In this document: positions 43,822-52,281 of the stretch, piece by piece
How the letters are laid out: each line of letters opens with the position of its first letter
Numbering within the stretch: the stretch's first letter is position 1
DNA from: Amycolatopsis acididurans
GTDB lineage: Bacteria; Actinomycetota; Actinomycetes; Mycobacteriales; Pseudonocardiaceae
DNA length: 64,000 nt
Assembly (NCBI RefSeq): GCF_012328925.1
Contig: NZ_JAAXLS010000027.1
Location: forward strand, 1-64,000
Direction: 5' to 3'
The notes under the pieces: model-generated
Database searches by the model: none
The model's input: the letters and a program-made list of their open reading frames with translations, nothing else
What the model was told of the DNA's origin: nothing
Position numbers and translations under genes: made by a program

Positions 43822-44214
43822 ATGAGACTGCGAGCGTATCTGCCGAAGGCGCTCGTTCTTGCCGCGATCGGCCTGCTGGGCGCGTCCGGCGTCGCGCAGG
43901 CAGAGCAGGTGTCACCGCCGGATCGGCCCGAGTTCAGCTGCCAGCAAGGCGAATTCTGCGCCTGGCCCGGCGAGTTCTACAGCGATTACATCCAGCGGCT
44001 CGACCTCCGCACGGCCAATCCGGAGGAATGCATAGTCCTTCCGAACGGGATCGAGGCCAGATCGCTCGCCAACAGGATGACCAGAGACGTGACCGTGTAT
44101 CAGGACAACGAGTGCTCAACGGAAGGCGACTTCACGACATATCCGGGCAACGGAACGTTCGTGCCGCACGCCCCGTTCGTCGTGCGGGCGGTCCAGATCT
44201 GGGACGGCGCCTGA
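43822..44214 (+). CDS. Secreted peptidase-inhibitor I36-like protein
   Basis: This 130-residue protein has CAGGGGGAAAC before the ATG. A signal peptide covers about residues 1-28 (LVLAAIGLLGASGVAQA). The mature part has four Cys (FSCQQGEFCAWPGEFYSDY, ECIVLPNG, NECSTEGD), enough for two disulfides, and the crystallin-like pattern of I36 (SMI-type) metalloprotease inhibitors. Activity is not proven. No partner protease is adjacent. Confidence 0.75.
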   Translation: MRLRAYLPKALVLAAIGLLGASGVAQAEQVSPPDRPEFSCQQGEFCAWPGEFYSDYIQRLDLRTANPEECIVLPNGIEARSLANRMTRDVTVYQDNECSTEGDFTTYPGNGTFVPHAPFVVRAVQIWDGA

Positions 44215-44837
44215 CGCGTCGAGCACGCGTGCCGCGTCCGGTTCCACGACCTGACGCGCCCACGAAAGACAAGGCGGGCGGACATCGCTCCTGGGGACCG
44301 TCATCCGGTGCCCGTCCGCCTGGGGCCGCTTCCCGACGACGGCCCCATCCCCGCGGGTGCGCTACCGCCCCGACATCGGCGCACCCGCGGGGACTCATTC
44401 CACGGACAGCGGCGCAGTAGCCGTGATCCTCGTGCTCCGCACAGCGAGGATCACGACCCGGCTCCCAAAGATCCGTGCGCGCCGCCGGAGCCCCGGAGCA
44501 GGGCTCTTGGCGATCACGTACGGGCCGGGGAGCGGCATTCGATCGGCGGTCACGCCGAAGACCAGCCGTGCTCGAAATTCCTGGCGGTACGAGTCCATCG
44601 CTCGCCGGGGGCGAAGCCGTCCGCGGCATCGCCGGACACCAACGCACGGACTCGATGGGGGCGGCACGAACGGTATGCAGCTTAGGGATTCGCCGGGCGC
44701 CGCCACAACTAACGACAAGGAGGTGTGTGCTCATTGGCCCCAACCAGACCTGCTCCACGGTTCACGTCAGACGCCGAGCCCGCTGTCGTCGCTTCGGCAT
44801 CGACCTCGTGCGACGGTTGAGCACCCAGCGGGGCGCC
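44215..44837. other. Gene-poor stretch with two strong inverted repeats
   Basis: About 620 bp without a convincing gene. It holds two perfect inverted repeats: CCCCGCGGGTGCGC (44349-44362) with GCGCACCCGCGGGG (44379-44392), and CGTGATCCTCG (44422-44432) with CGAGGATCACG (44445-44455). They may be terminators or form a structured RNA. A perfect AAGGAGGT lies at 44717-44724 before a 40-codon open frame (44727-44849) that overlaps the GH2 gene end. Confidence 0.5.
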
Positions 44838-46709
44838 TCAGGCGCTTGAGGAGTCGGCGGGCTTCGCTTTGTGCATTGCTTCGTCGCGGAACGCGCCGAC
44901 CTCTTCCGCCGAAAGCCCCTTCGGGTGCCGGGACAGGATCGCCCGAATCGCGACGGGGTCGGCCTTGGGCTTACGGTCCGCGGTGACCAGGCCGTTGCGT
45001 TCCTGCTCGGTATCGGTGAACTGGGTGTAGCAGAAGCCCGCGAGCACGGGCGAGTCCAAGATCGCTGTCACTAATTCGTCGAGCCTGCGCACCAGGTCTT
45101 CGGCGTCAGTGACAGTGGAGTAGCCGAACCAGTTCTCTCCGGTGACCGGGATTGGCGAGAGCCCGCCGAACTCCGTGAGCATCACGGGTCTGCCGGGTAC
45201 CACCTCATCGAGCACGAGGCGCCGTCCTCCGGGCCGGCCCGTTGCGAGGGTCCTGGCCAGTACGTCCCCGTCGCCGTAACGAGCAGCAAGGGAGGGACCG
45301 CTTGACGAATAATCATGGATTCCATAGATATCAGCTGCGGTGATTTCCCAGCCATCGTTGGAAACCACAGGGCGCGTCGGATCGATCGACTTTGTGAGGT
45401 GGTACATCGAGCGAGCGAAGTGTGCTTGCGCGGGCACGGTGGCGATGTCCGGCACGCCCCAGCTCTCGTTGAGCGGGACCCACGTGACAATGCACGGATG
45501 GCTGCGAACCCGGCGCAGTACTTCCAGCCATTCACGAGTCAGCCGTTCGACGGCGTTGGCCGAGAACTCGTAGGCGTTCGCGGTCTCACCCCACACGAGC
45601 AAACCAAGACGGTCGCACCAGTAGAGAAACCGCGGGTCCTCCACTTTCTGATGTATGCGAACGCCGTTGAAGCCGAGTTCCTTGATCAGCTCGACTTCCC
45701 GGCGCAACGCCTCGACGTCGGGGGCGGCCAAGTGTGACTGCGGCCAGTAGCCCTGTTGAAGAACCATGCGCGGGTAGTAGGGAACCTGGTTCAGCAAGAA
45801 CGAGCCGTCCCCGGCGCCGAGCTCCCGAAGGCCGAAGTAGCTGCCGACGACGTCGGCCGAGCTGTGTGGTGGACGAATCTCGACCGTCGCATCAATGAGA
45901 ACGGGATGTTCCGGAGACCACAGCAGCCGATTGCGATCCTGACCGTGCGCGAGACCGGGAATGCTTACGCCGAAACGGAAGTGCTTCCGATCGACGCGGA
46001 CCGTTTGCTCGGCAAGGATCTCCTCGCCGTGTTTGAGAGTCACGGCGACAGTGACGGGTTCACGTGGTTCGCTGGCGAGTTCGCCTTCGCACGTGACCGA
46101 GGCCGCAGACACACGGGACGTCCAGTGCAGCTGGGTCAGGTGCAGCGCCGGCACGACCTCGGCCCATACCGGCTGCCAGATCCCGGTCGTGCGGTGATAC
46201 CAGATGTCGTGGGGCTCGTGTTTCCAGTCCTGCTTGCCCCGGGGTTGGGTCGCGTCGTCGGGTCGATCCTCAGCCCGGACCACAATGGACTGTTTCGCGG
46301 TACCTGGTTTGAGCGCCTCGGTTACGTCGACAGAAAAGGGGGTGTGACCACCTTCGTGCCCGCCAACGTGAATGCCGTTGATCCAGACTGTGGCCGTGTA
46401 GTCGATCGCGCCGAAGTTGAGGATGAACCGGTAACCGGGAGCCAACATCGGCGCTTCGAAGTCCAGTCTGTACCAGACCACCGCGTGCGGCTCTGGCGCG
46501 CGAACGCCAGACAGTTCGGACTCGGGCGGGTACGGGACGGTTATCGTGCGGTCGAACGGAACGGCGCCAGTGTGCCAGTCTTCGGTGAGACCTCGATCTT
46601 CGTCGTCGAACGTGAATGCCCACTGGCCGCACAGGTCGATCCAGCCGGAGCGGACGAGTTGCGGACGCGGACAGACTTTCTCGGACTCAATGCTTGTCAC
46701 GCCTGGCAC
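44838..46709 (-). CDS. Glycoside hydrolase family 2 protein
   Basis: This 623-residue beta-glycosidase has a jelly-roll sugar-binding domain (about 40-200; YRFILNFGAIDYTATVWING), an immunoglobulin-like domain (about 205-300) and a TIM barrel. The acid/base Glu is in WVPLNESWGVPD and the nucleophile Glu in VMLTEFGG. RGKQDWKHEPHDIWYHRTTG is typical of this branch. No signal peptide is seen, so it is probably cytoplasmic and cleaves an imported oligosaccharide; exact linkage unknown. The LacI/MFS pair 2 kb away could be related. Confidence 0.9.
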   Translation of the reverse strand: MPGVTSIESEKVCPRPQLVRSGWIDLCGQWAFTFDDEDRGLTEDWHTGAVPFDRTITVPYPPESELSGVRAPEPHAVVWYRLDFEAPMLAPGYRFILNFGAIDYTATVWINGIHVGGHEGGHTPFSVDVTEALKPGTAKQSIVVRAEDRPDDATQPRGKQDWKHEPHDIWYHRTTGIWQPVWAEVVPALHLTQLHWTSRVSAASVTCEGELASEPREPVTVAVTLKHGEEILAEQTVRVDRKHFRFGVSIPGLAHGQDRNRLLWSPEHPVLIDATVEIRPPHSSADVVGSYFGLRELGAGDGSFLLNQVPYYPRMVLQQGYWPQSHLAAPDVEALRREVELIKELGFNGVRIHQKVEDPRFLYWCDRLGLLVWGETANAYEFSANAVERLTREWLEVLRRVRSHPCIVTWVPLNESWGVPDIATVPAQAHFARSMYHLTKSIDPTRPVVSNDGWEITAADIYGIHDYSSSGPSLAARYGDGDVLARTLATGRPGGRRLVLDEVVPGRPVMLTEFGGLSPIPVTGENWFGYSTVTDAEDLVRRLDELVTAILDSPVLAGFCYTQFTDTEQERNGLVTADRKPKADPVAIRAILSRHPKGLSAEEVGAFRDEAMHKAKPADSSSA

Positions 46710-47334
46710 GATACGCAGCCAGCAACGTTGCTGCGAGCCGTTGAACCGTCGCGAGGCACGTTGCCAGCGTGATGTTGTGACTGCGGGGTCAGCGACAAGC
46801 CGTGACCGGAAAAGCTCCGGCCCAAGCCGTGATCACCGGGCGGGCCGGAGACTCCGGCCTGCGGTCGCGTTCTTCCTGAGTTCGAGGTCGCGAGAGGAGG
46901 TGAAGACGTCTCAAGCCAGGGGTGGAACGCGTTCCTTGCCGCGCATGGCGGCGGCGAAGCTGTCCCGGCGACGGTGACGCCGGGTGGTGCCGTTCGGCGC
47001 CCTTCCGGAGGTGGCGCCTCGGATTCACACGCTGACGCAGTCCGACTGGGCAGCTGAGCTCCGAACCGGCTCGGCCATCTTGGTCCGGATAGCGGGGTCG
47101 ATGTTGCGAGGCGCCGGACGCAGTCCGTGGGCGCGTATGAATGCGCTGACAACACAGCTGCCGGGCGGGTGGACGCTGCCGCACACACCCGAAGCTCTGG
47201 TGGCCGGGGCACTGCGCGCCCGCGGCCACGACGTGAGGCGCGGCGTCGAGGTCGCATCCGATCGTTGGATGTGGCTGGCAACGGGAGGACAACCGATCAC
47301 TCGAGCCGGTGGCCGGGACGGGGCGTGAGGCGAC
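46710..47334. other. Stretch without a supported gene
   Basis: About 620 bp upstream of the GH2 gene. An open frame ending at 47328 contains WTLPHTPEALVAGALRARGH and a tryptophan-rich end that look protein-like, but there is no ribosome-binding site and no family I know. It may be a decayed gene. Confidence 0.4.
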
Positions 47335-47817
47335 CGACGTACCGCCGGCCGTCGGACGTCGAGCCTCGAGACATCGAGCGCATGTAGGCGGTCGAGCGGC
47401 TGACGTCCGGCGTCGGCTGGGTTCCGGCGACCGGCCGGGCCTCGGCAACGGCTGGGTCTCGGCGACCAGCTGACTTCGGCGGCTGGGATCACCCGACGGG
47501 TCGCGTCCGGCGACAGCTCGCATCCGGTGGCGGGTCCCGTCAGCCGACGGGTCGCATCCGGCGGTGGGTCACGTCCGGCGAGGCTCGGGGCACGCGACTG
47601 CTGGGGTCAGGCAAGGGTCGAGGCAAGCGACAAGTCACGTCGGGCGACGGCTGGGGTCAGGCGAGGGTCGGGGCACGCGACGAGTCACGTCCGGCGGCGG
47701 CCCGCGTCAGCCGACGGGTCGCGTCCGGCGACGGGTCGCGTCCGGCGACGGCTGGGGTCAGCCGAGGGTCGGGGCACGCGACGAGTCAAGTCCGGCCACA
47801 GCTCGGGTCAGGCGACG
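47335..47817. repeat. Degenerate tandem repeat field
   Basis: Long imperfect repeats built of GGTCGCGTCCGGCGAC-type blocks. A unit GGGGTCAGGCGAGGGTCGGG ... GCACGCGACGAGTCACGTCC appears three times (about 47585, 47645 and 47747). No conserved reading frame could be followed. It lies immediately downstream of the PP2C gene. Confidence 0.6.
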
Positions 47818-48548
47818 TCGGCTACGACGCACGTGATGTTGTCCGGACCACCGCCGTCGTTGGCCAGCTCGACGAGTTTACGCACCACGGCGTCGAGATC
47901 GGTCACCGTCGCCAGGGTTTCACGGAGGGTGTCGAACGCGACCACGTCGGACAGGCCGTCCGAGCAGATCAGGTAGCGGTCGCCGGCACGGGCCTCGACG
48001 GGAAACAGGTCCGGATCCGCGGTCCCGCCCGCCTGCAGCGCCCGCGTGAGCACGGACCGACTCGGGTGGGTCATGGCCACCTCCGGCGTGATGCGACCCT
48101 GCTCCACCAGCTCCTGCACGACCGTGTGGTCGCGGGTGATCTGTTCGAGCTCGCCGTCGCGCAATCGGTAACCGCGGGAGTCGCCGACGTGGGCCGCGGC
48201 GAACCGGTCGCCCTCCCACAACAGCGCCGTCAAGGTGGTCCCCATGCCCTGCATCGCCGGGTCCTCCTCGGCGAGCTCGGTGAGACGGCGCACCGCCTCC
48301 GCCACCGCTTCGCCCAGGGCTTCGAGACGGTCCTCCGCAGCCGAACCGTCCTCGAGCCGCTGGTCCAGTTCGGTGATCGCCGCGATGGCTCCCGAGCTGG
48401 CGACCTCGCCGGCCACATGCCCGCCCATGCCGTCGGCGACGGCGAGGAGCCGTGAGCTCGTGTAAACCGAGTCCTCGTTCGCATCCCGGCGCTGGCCTAC
48501 ATCGGTCGCGACGGCATACCGGAGCTTCAGTGACCCACTGGGTTCCAT
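47808..48548 (-). CDS. PP2C-family serine/threonine phosphatase
   Basis: This 246-residue protein starts at the ATG at 48548. Metal-binding motifs are in order: RDANEDSVY (first Asp/Glu), LLAVADGMGGHVAGEVAS, AAHVGDSRGYRL, ICSDGLSDVV and GGPDNITCVVADV. It consists of the catalytic domain only, with no membrane helix, similar to the soluble half of PstP. It probably opposes a Ser/Thr kinase elsewhere. Confidence 0.92.
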   Translation of the reverse strand: MEPSGSLKLRYAVATDVGQRRDANEDSVYTSSRLLAVADGMGGHVAGEVASSGAIAAITELDQRLEDGSAAEDRLEALGEAVAEAVRRLTELAEEDPAMQGMGTTLTALLWEGDRFAAAHVGDSRGYRLRDGELEQITRDHTVVQELVEQGRITPEVAMTHPSRSVLTRALQAGGTADPDLFPVEARAGDRYLICSDGLSDVVAFDTLRETLATVTDLDAVVRKLVELANDGGGPDNITCVVADVA

Positions 48549-48869
48549 ACTTGAAGTAAAGCAGTGGCCGCCCGGCGTCGGCACCGGCCTCACCCCACCC
48601 CGCATCCGGCCCGGCGCAACCCGCCGCGGAATCGGACCGTGTAGCGGGCGGCGCACCACTGGGTCGCAACCGTCGCATCACGCTGTTCCCACTGGTCAGG
48701 ACGACTTCGGGCGACCCCTGCAACCACCGGACCTCGAGCCCGGCGCGGTGTCGTATCGGGCAGACTCGCCCAGCTTCGAACGGCGTTCAGCGATCGGTCA
48801 GCCATGGTCGCGAAGCTACGGGGAGGTCGGTCGCCAGCCCCTACTTCGTGAGCGGTTAACCTGCTGGGC
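48549..48869. other. Divergent intergenic region between PP2C and yaaA
   Basis: 320 bp without a supported gene. GTTAACCT at 48855-48862 is a possible -10 for yaaA, only about 8 nt from its GTG, so that message may be leaderless. Confidence 0.4.
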
Positions 48870-49601
48870 GTGCTGGTGTTACTGCCCCCTTCGGAGACCA
48901 AGGCGCCAGGTGGGGACGGACCACCGCTGGACCTCGACGCGCTGTCGTTCCCGGAGCTCAACCCGGTGCGCCGGAAAATCGCCGAAGCGCTCGTCGATCT
49001 CGCCGCCGACGTCCCCGCCAGCTTGAAGGCGTTGAGCCTCTCGCCCCGGCAGGAGGACGAAGTCGCACGTAACGCGGCGCTCTGGTCCTCGCCTACGCTC
49101 CCCGCCTTGGAGCGCTACACCGGCGTTCTCTACGACGCCCTCGACATCGGCGCCTTCACCAAGGCGCAGCTGGCGAAAGCGGAGCAGCGGCTCGCGGTGG
49201 CGTCGGCCCTGTTCGGGATCGCGCGCGGGGCGGACCGCATTCCCGGCTACCGGCTCTCCGGCGGCAGTTCGCTCCCCTCCCTCGGAGCGCTGCGCGCGCT
49301 CTGGCCTCCTGTCCTCGAACCGACCTTCGGCGCTCTGGACGAGTTGATCGTGGACCTCCGCTCCGGCGCCTACGCCGCACTCGCCCGCATACCCGGTGCC
49401 GTCGCGGTGCGTGTGGTCACCCCCGGCGGTAAGACCGTCAGCCACCACAATAAGGCTTACAAGGGCAAACTGGCCGCGGTACTGGCGAAAGCCGGCCGTG
49501 AACCCTCCACTGTGGAGGGTCTACTCAGCACGGCCACCCGCAGGGGCCTGCACATCGAGCGCACTGGTGACCTCGAGCTGGAAATGATCATCGAGGGCTG
49601 A
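48870..49601 (+). CDS. yaaA: YaaA-family peroxide-stress protein
   Basis: This 243-residue protein of the UPF0246/YaaA family starts MLVLLPPSETKAPGGDGPPL (GTG start), then LWSSPTLPALERYTGVLYDA and the conserved C-terminal KTVSHHNKAYKGKLAAVL. In E. coli YaaA lowers free iron and DNA damage under peroxide; the same role is assumed. Convergent with the FAD oxidoreductase gene with only 19 bp between. Confidence 0.9.
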   Translation: MLVLLPPSETKAPGGDGPPLDLDALSFPELNPVRRKIAEALVDLAADVPASLKALSLSPRQEDEVARNAALWSSPTLPALERYTGVLYDALDIGAFTKAQLAKAEQRLAVASALFGIARGADRIPGYRLSGGSSLPSLGALRALWPPVLEPTFGALDELIVDLRSGAYAALARIPGAVAVRVVTPGGKTVSHHNKAYKGKLAAVLAKAGREPSTVEGLLSTATRRGLHIERTGDLELEMIIEG

Positions 49602-49620
49602 TCTCGCCCCAAAACGCCGG

Positions 49621-50724
49621 TCACGGCACGCCGTGGCGCCCCGGCCGGTACGGCGTCACATCAATCGCCGGCGGCTCGCCGACCGCGAGCGCCGCGATCA
49701 GCGCCCCCGCGAACGGCGCGACCGTCAGCCCGGACGCGCCGAATCCAGTGGCCACGAGCACGTCCGGCTGTCCATCGAGCGGCCCGAGCAGCGGAAGTTG
49801 ATCCGGCGTGGCCGGCCGGAAACCGATACGCGTCTCCAGAAGCGTCGCCTCCGCCAGGCCCGGCGCGACGGCGAGCGCGTGCTCCAGCACCTCACGCTGG
49901 CCGCCCGCGGTGACGCGGTGATCGAATCCTGACCCCGTTTCACGGGTCGCGCCGGCGACGACGCGCGAGTCCGGAAACGCCAGCAGGTAGTGGCTCGACA
50001 CCGGCAGCACGACCGGCCAGGTCGCCGTGTCGGCCTCCGGCAGCCCGAAGTGACTGATCTGCCCGCGCTGCGGGGCGACTGCGAGCGACACACCCAACGG
50101 CGCGAGCAACTCGGCACTCCATGCCCCCGCCGCGACCACGATCTTGTCCGTGTCGACGGGTGTCCCGCCGACACGCACTTCGACCGCCCCCGACGCAGCG
50201 AACAGCTCCGCATGCCCGGGCAATATGGTCGCGCCGCGCTTGGCCGCCGCGGTCAGCAGCGCACGTCGCAATCGACGCCCGTCGACGCGCCCACCGCCTG
50301 CGACGTGGACGGCCCCGAGCTCCGGGGACAGCGCGGGGAACAACTCGCGCGCCTGCGCCGGGTCGAGCCGCCGCACCTCACCGGCCTCGGGTGCCGCGCG
50401 CCTGGTCACCCGGTCGTACGCCTCTTCCAGCTCTCGCTCGTCCGACGAAACGACCATGCCGCCGACGATCTCGAACGACGAATCCTGGATCCCGTCCTCG
50501 GCCAGCGACTCGGCAAGCCGCGGGTAGAAGGCCGCGGCCACCGATGCCAGGGCGTAGTGCTCTCTGCCCGCACGCGAGGTCCACGGACACACGATCCCCG
50601 CTCCGGCCTCCGTCGCGACACCCGGCCGCTCCTCGTCCACCACGACGACGTCTGCACCCCGCAGCACCAGCTGATACGCGGTGCCGGCCCCGGCGATTCC
50701 CGAACCGATCACGATCACCCGCAC
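49621..50724 (-). CDS. FAD-dependent oxidoreductase (DAO / glycine-oxidase-like)
   Basis: This 367-residue protein starts at the GTG at 50724, directly at the Rossmann motif VRVIVIGSGIAGAGTAYQLV. The substrate half begins about residue 85, VVAAGAWSAELLAPLGVSLA marks the DAO family, and GFRPATPDQLPLLG the C-terminal FAD contact. It oxidises an amine or amino acid; specificity unknown. Confidence 0.88.
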   Translation of the reverse strand: MRVIVIGSGIAGAGTAYQLVLRGADVVVVDEERPGVATEAGAGIVCPWTSRAGREHYALASVAAAFYPRLAESLAEDGIQDSSFEIVGGMVVSSDERELEEAYDRVTRRAAPEAGEVRRLDPAQARELFPALSPELGAVHVAGGGRVDGRRLRRALLTAAAKRGATILPGHAELFAASGAVEVRVGGTPVDTDKIVVAAGAWSAELLAPLGVSLAVAPQRGQISHFGLPEADTATWPVVLPVSSHYLLAFPDSRVVAGATRETGSGFDHRVTAGGQREVLEHALAVAPGLAEATLLETRIGFRPATPDQLPLLGPLDGQPDVLVATGFGASGLTVAPFAGALIAALAVGEPPAIDVTPYRPGRHGVP

Positions 50725-50820
50725 GCCCGACAGTCTCGCACCGTAAATCGGTTGCGGGCCACGGCAGCGTTCCAGCACGATCGGGAAATCCCGGAGAGGA
50801 ACGGCGAGAGGAGGAGCCCG

Positions 50821-50880
50821 ATGACTGTCTTCGCGATCGCTCCTGCCCTCATCAATCGTCCGCCCGCCTCATCCCGGTAA
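50821..50880 (+). CDS. 19-residue leader-like ORF before the RIO kinase
   Basis: The ATG at 50821 follows AGAGGAGGAGCCCG, a strong ribosome-binding site. The peptide is MTVFAIAPALINRPPASSR, ending 40 nt before the kinase start. Two consecutive prolines could stall ribosomes. It may be a regulatory leader. Confidence 0.4.
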   Translation: MTVFAIAPALINRPPASSR

Positions 50881-50920
50881 CGCTCGCGGTGGGGCGCCTC
50901 ACCAGGAGACACCCACCGAA

Positions 50921-52063
50921 ATGCCAGGACACAAGCGACGTCGCCGGTTCGATGACGACGACACGACCTACAGCCGCCGCGGCCGCCTCACCGAGTACGA
51001 ACGCGCGCGGCTGGCCGAGTCCGAAGACGACAGCCCGATCCCCGGTGGCGGCGACCGCTACTCCACGTGGGACACGGGCGAGCACGGTCCGGCGCCTTAT
51101 CCCGGCTGGCTGGTCACCGACCTCGCCGCGGTCGACACCGAACTCGGCTTGCTCAAGACCGGGAAGGAAGCCGACGTGCACCTCCTCCGGCGCGGCCTGC
51201 CCGGCGGGACGGGCGCTCGCTTCGGGCTGCCCGATGACGACGACGGCCGTTCCGGCAGCCAGTGCCGCGACAGGAGTGACCATTCACGCCGACCTGCCGA
51301 CGCACGCGACCACGACCGAGGTGCCGGTGACGTCGGCGACCGCGACCGCGACGGCGACCGCGACGGCCGCAACCAGGACCGCGTCAGCTACGGCAGCCGC
51401 GATCGCGACGGCGCTGGCCGTCCCGGCGGCACCGGCGGCCACCCCGACCGCACGAACGGCCGCTCCTGCCTGCTGGCCGCCAAGCGGTATCGCGCCGCGG
51501 AGCATCGGCAGTTCCAGCGGGACGCCGACTACCTCGAGGGCCGCCGGATGCGGCGTTCCCGGGAGACGCGGGCCATGGCCAACCGCACGGGGTTCGGGCG
51601 CAATCTCATCGCCGAGCAGTGGGCCGTCGCCGAGTTCCACGCGCTCTGTCGCTTGTGGACAGTCGGCGCTCCGGTGCCTTACCCCGTTCAGCGCAACGGA
51701 ACCGAGATCCTGCTGGAGTTTCTCGGCGACGCGCACGGGCACGCCGCCCCTCGCCTCGCGCAGTTGCGTCCCGGGCCGCGCGAACTCACCTCGTTGTACC
51801 GCCAGGCGGTCGAAGCCATGCACCTGCTCGCCGGCGAAGGGCTCGCGCACGGGGACCTGTCCGCCTACAACGTGCTCGTCCATGACGGACGTCTCATGCT
51901 CATCGACCTCCCGCAGGTCGTCGACGTCGTGGCCAACCCGCGCGGACCCGAATTCCTGGCCCGCGACGCGGCGAACCTGGCGAACTGGTTTACTTCACGC
52001 GGACTCGACATCGACCTGCCCGGCCTCATCGCCGGCCTCGAGGAGCGGGCCGGTCTGAAGTGA
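50921..52063 (+). CDS. RIO-family protein kinase with a charged insertion
   Basis: This 380-residue atypical kinase has an N-terminal Arg/Asp-rich region (1-35), TGKEADVHLLRRG (80-92) as the nucleotide loop, and LLAAKRY (184-190) with the ATP-binding Lys. The catalytic loop is HGDLSAYNVL (310-319; D312, N317) and the metal Asp D329 is in LIDLPQ. Between loop and lysine lies an ~90-residue insertion (92-181) of Asp/Arg/Gly repeats, which probably loops out. Bacterial RIO kinases have unknown targets. Located upstream of a DEAD-box helicase. Confidence 0.9.
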   Translation: MPGHKRRRRFDDDDTTYSRRGRLTEYERARLAESEDDSPIPGGGDRYSTWDTGEHGPAPYPGWLVTDLAAVDTELGLLKTGKEADVHLLRRGLPGGTGARFGLPDDDDGRSGSQCRDRSDHSRRPADARDHDRGAGDVGDRDRDGDRDGRNQDRVSYGSRDRDGAGRPGGTGGHPDRTNGRSCLLAAKRYRAAEHRQFQRDADYLEGRRMRRSRETRAMANRTGFGRNLIAEQWAVAEFHALCRLWTVGAPVPYPVQRNGTEILLEFLGDAHGHAAPRLAQLRPGPRELTSLYRQAVEAMHLLAGEGLAHGDLSAYNVLVHDGRLMLIDLPQVVDVVANPRGPEFLARDAANLANWFTSRGLDIDLPGLIAGLEERAGLK

Positions 52064-52113
52064 ACGCGACCACTCCGCTAAACTGATCACAGACCGCAAC
52101 CGGCGGCGTGGAC

Positions 52114-52221
52114 AAGTGTTGTTCTTCGCGGCCAAGCCAACGGAAGGCTCGCGGCAATCCACACCCACCAACGGCGTGAAATGCGCCGGGTCCGTCCCTG
52201 TGAACGCCCAGGACAACACTT
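52114..52221 (+). promoter_or_regulatory. Structured leader of the DEAD-box helicase gene
   Basis: AAGTGTTGT (52114-52122) can pair with ACAACACTT (52213-52221) and would enclose about 90 nt of the 5' region. The 218-bp gap (52064-52281) has no gene. Helicase genes are often controlled through cold-responsive leaders; this is inference. Confidence 0.4.
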
Positions 52222-52281
52222 CGCCGCGCACGCGCGGGCAATTGGGCCTCCTTGCGACGTGCCACGTCCGAGAGGCAGTTA

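Noticed and set aside
44132-44758. Minus-strand 208-codon frame between the I36 and GH2 genes
   Set aside because: It crosses two strong inverted repeats and overlaps the I36 gene end, with an Arg/Pro/Ala-rich translation typical of spurious frames.
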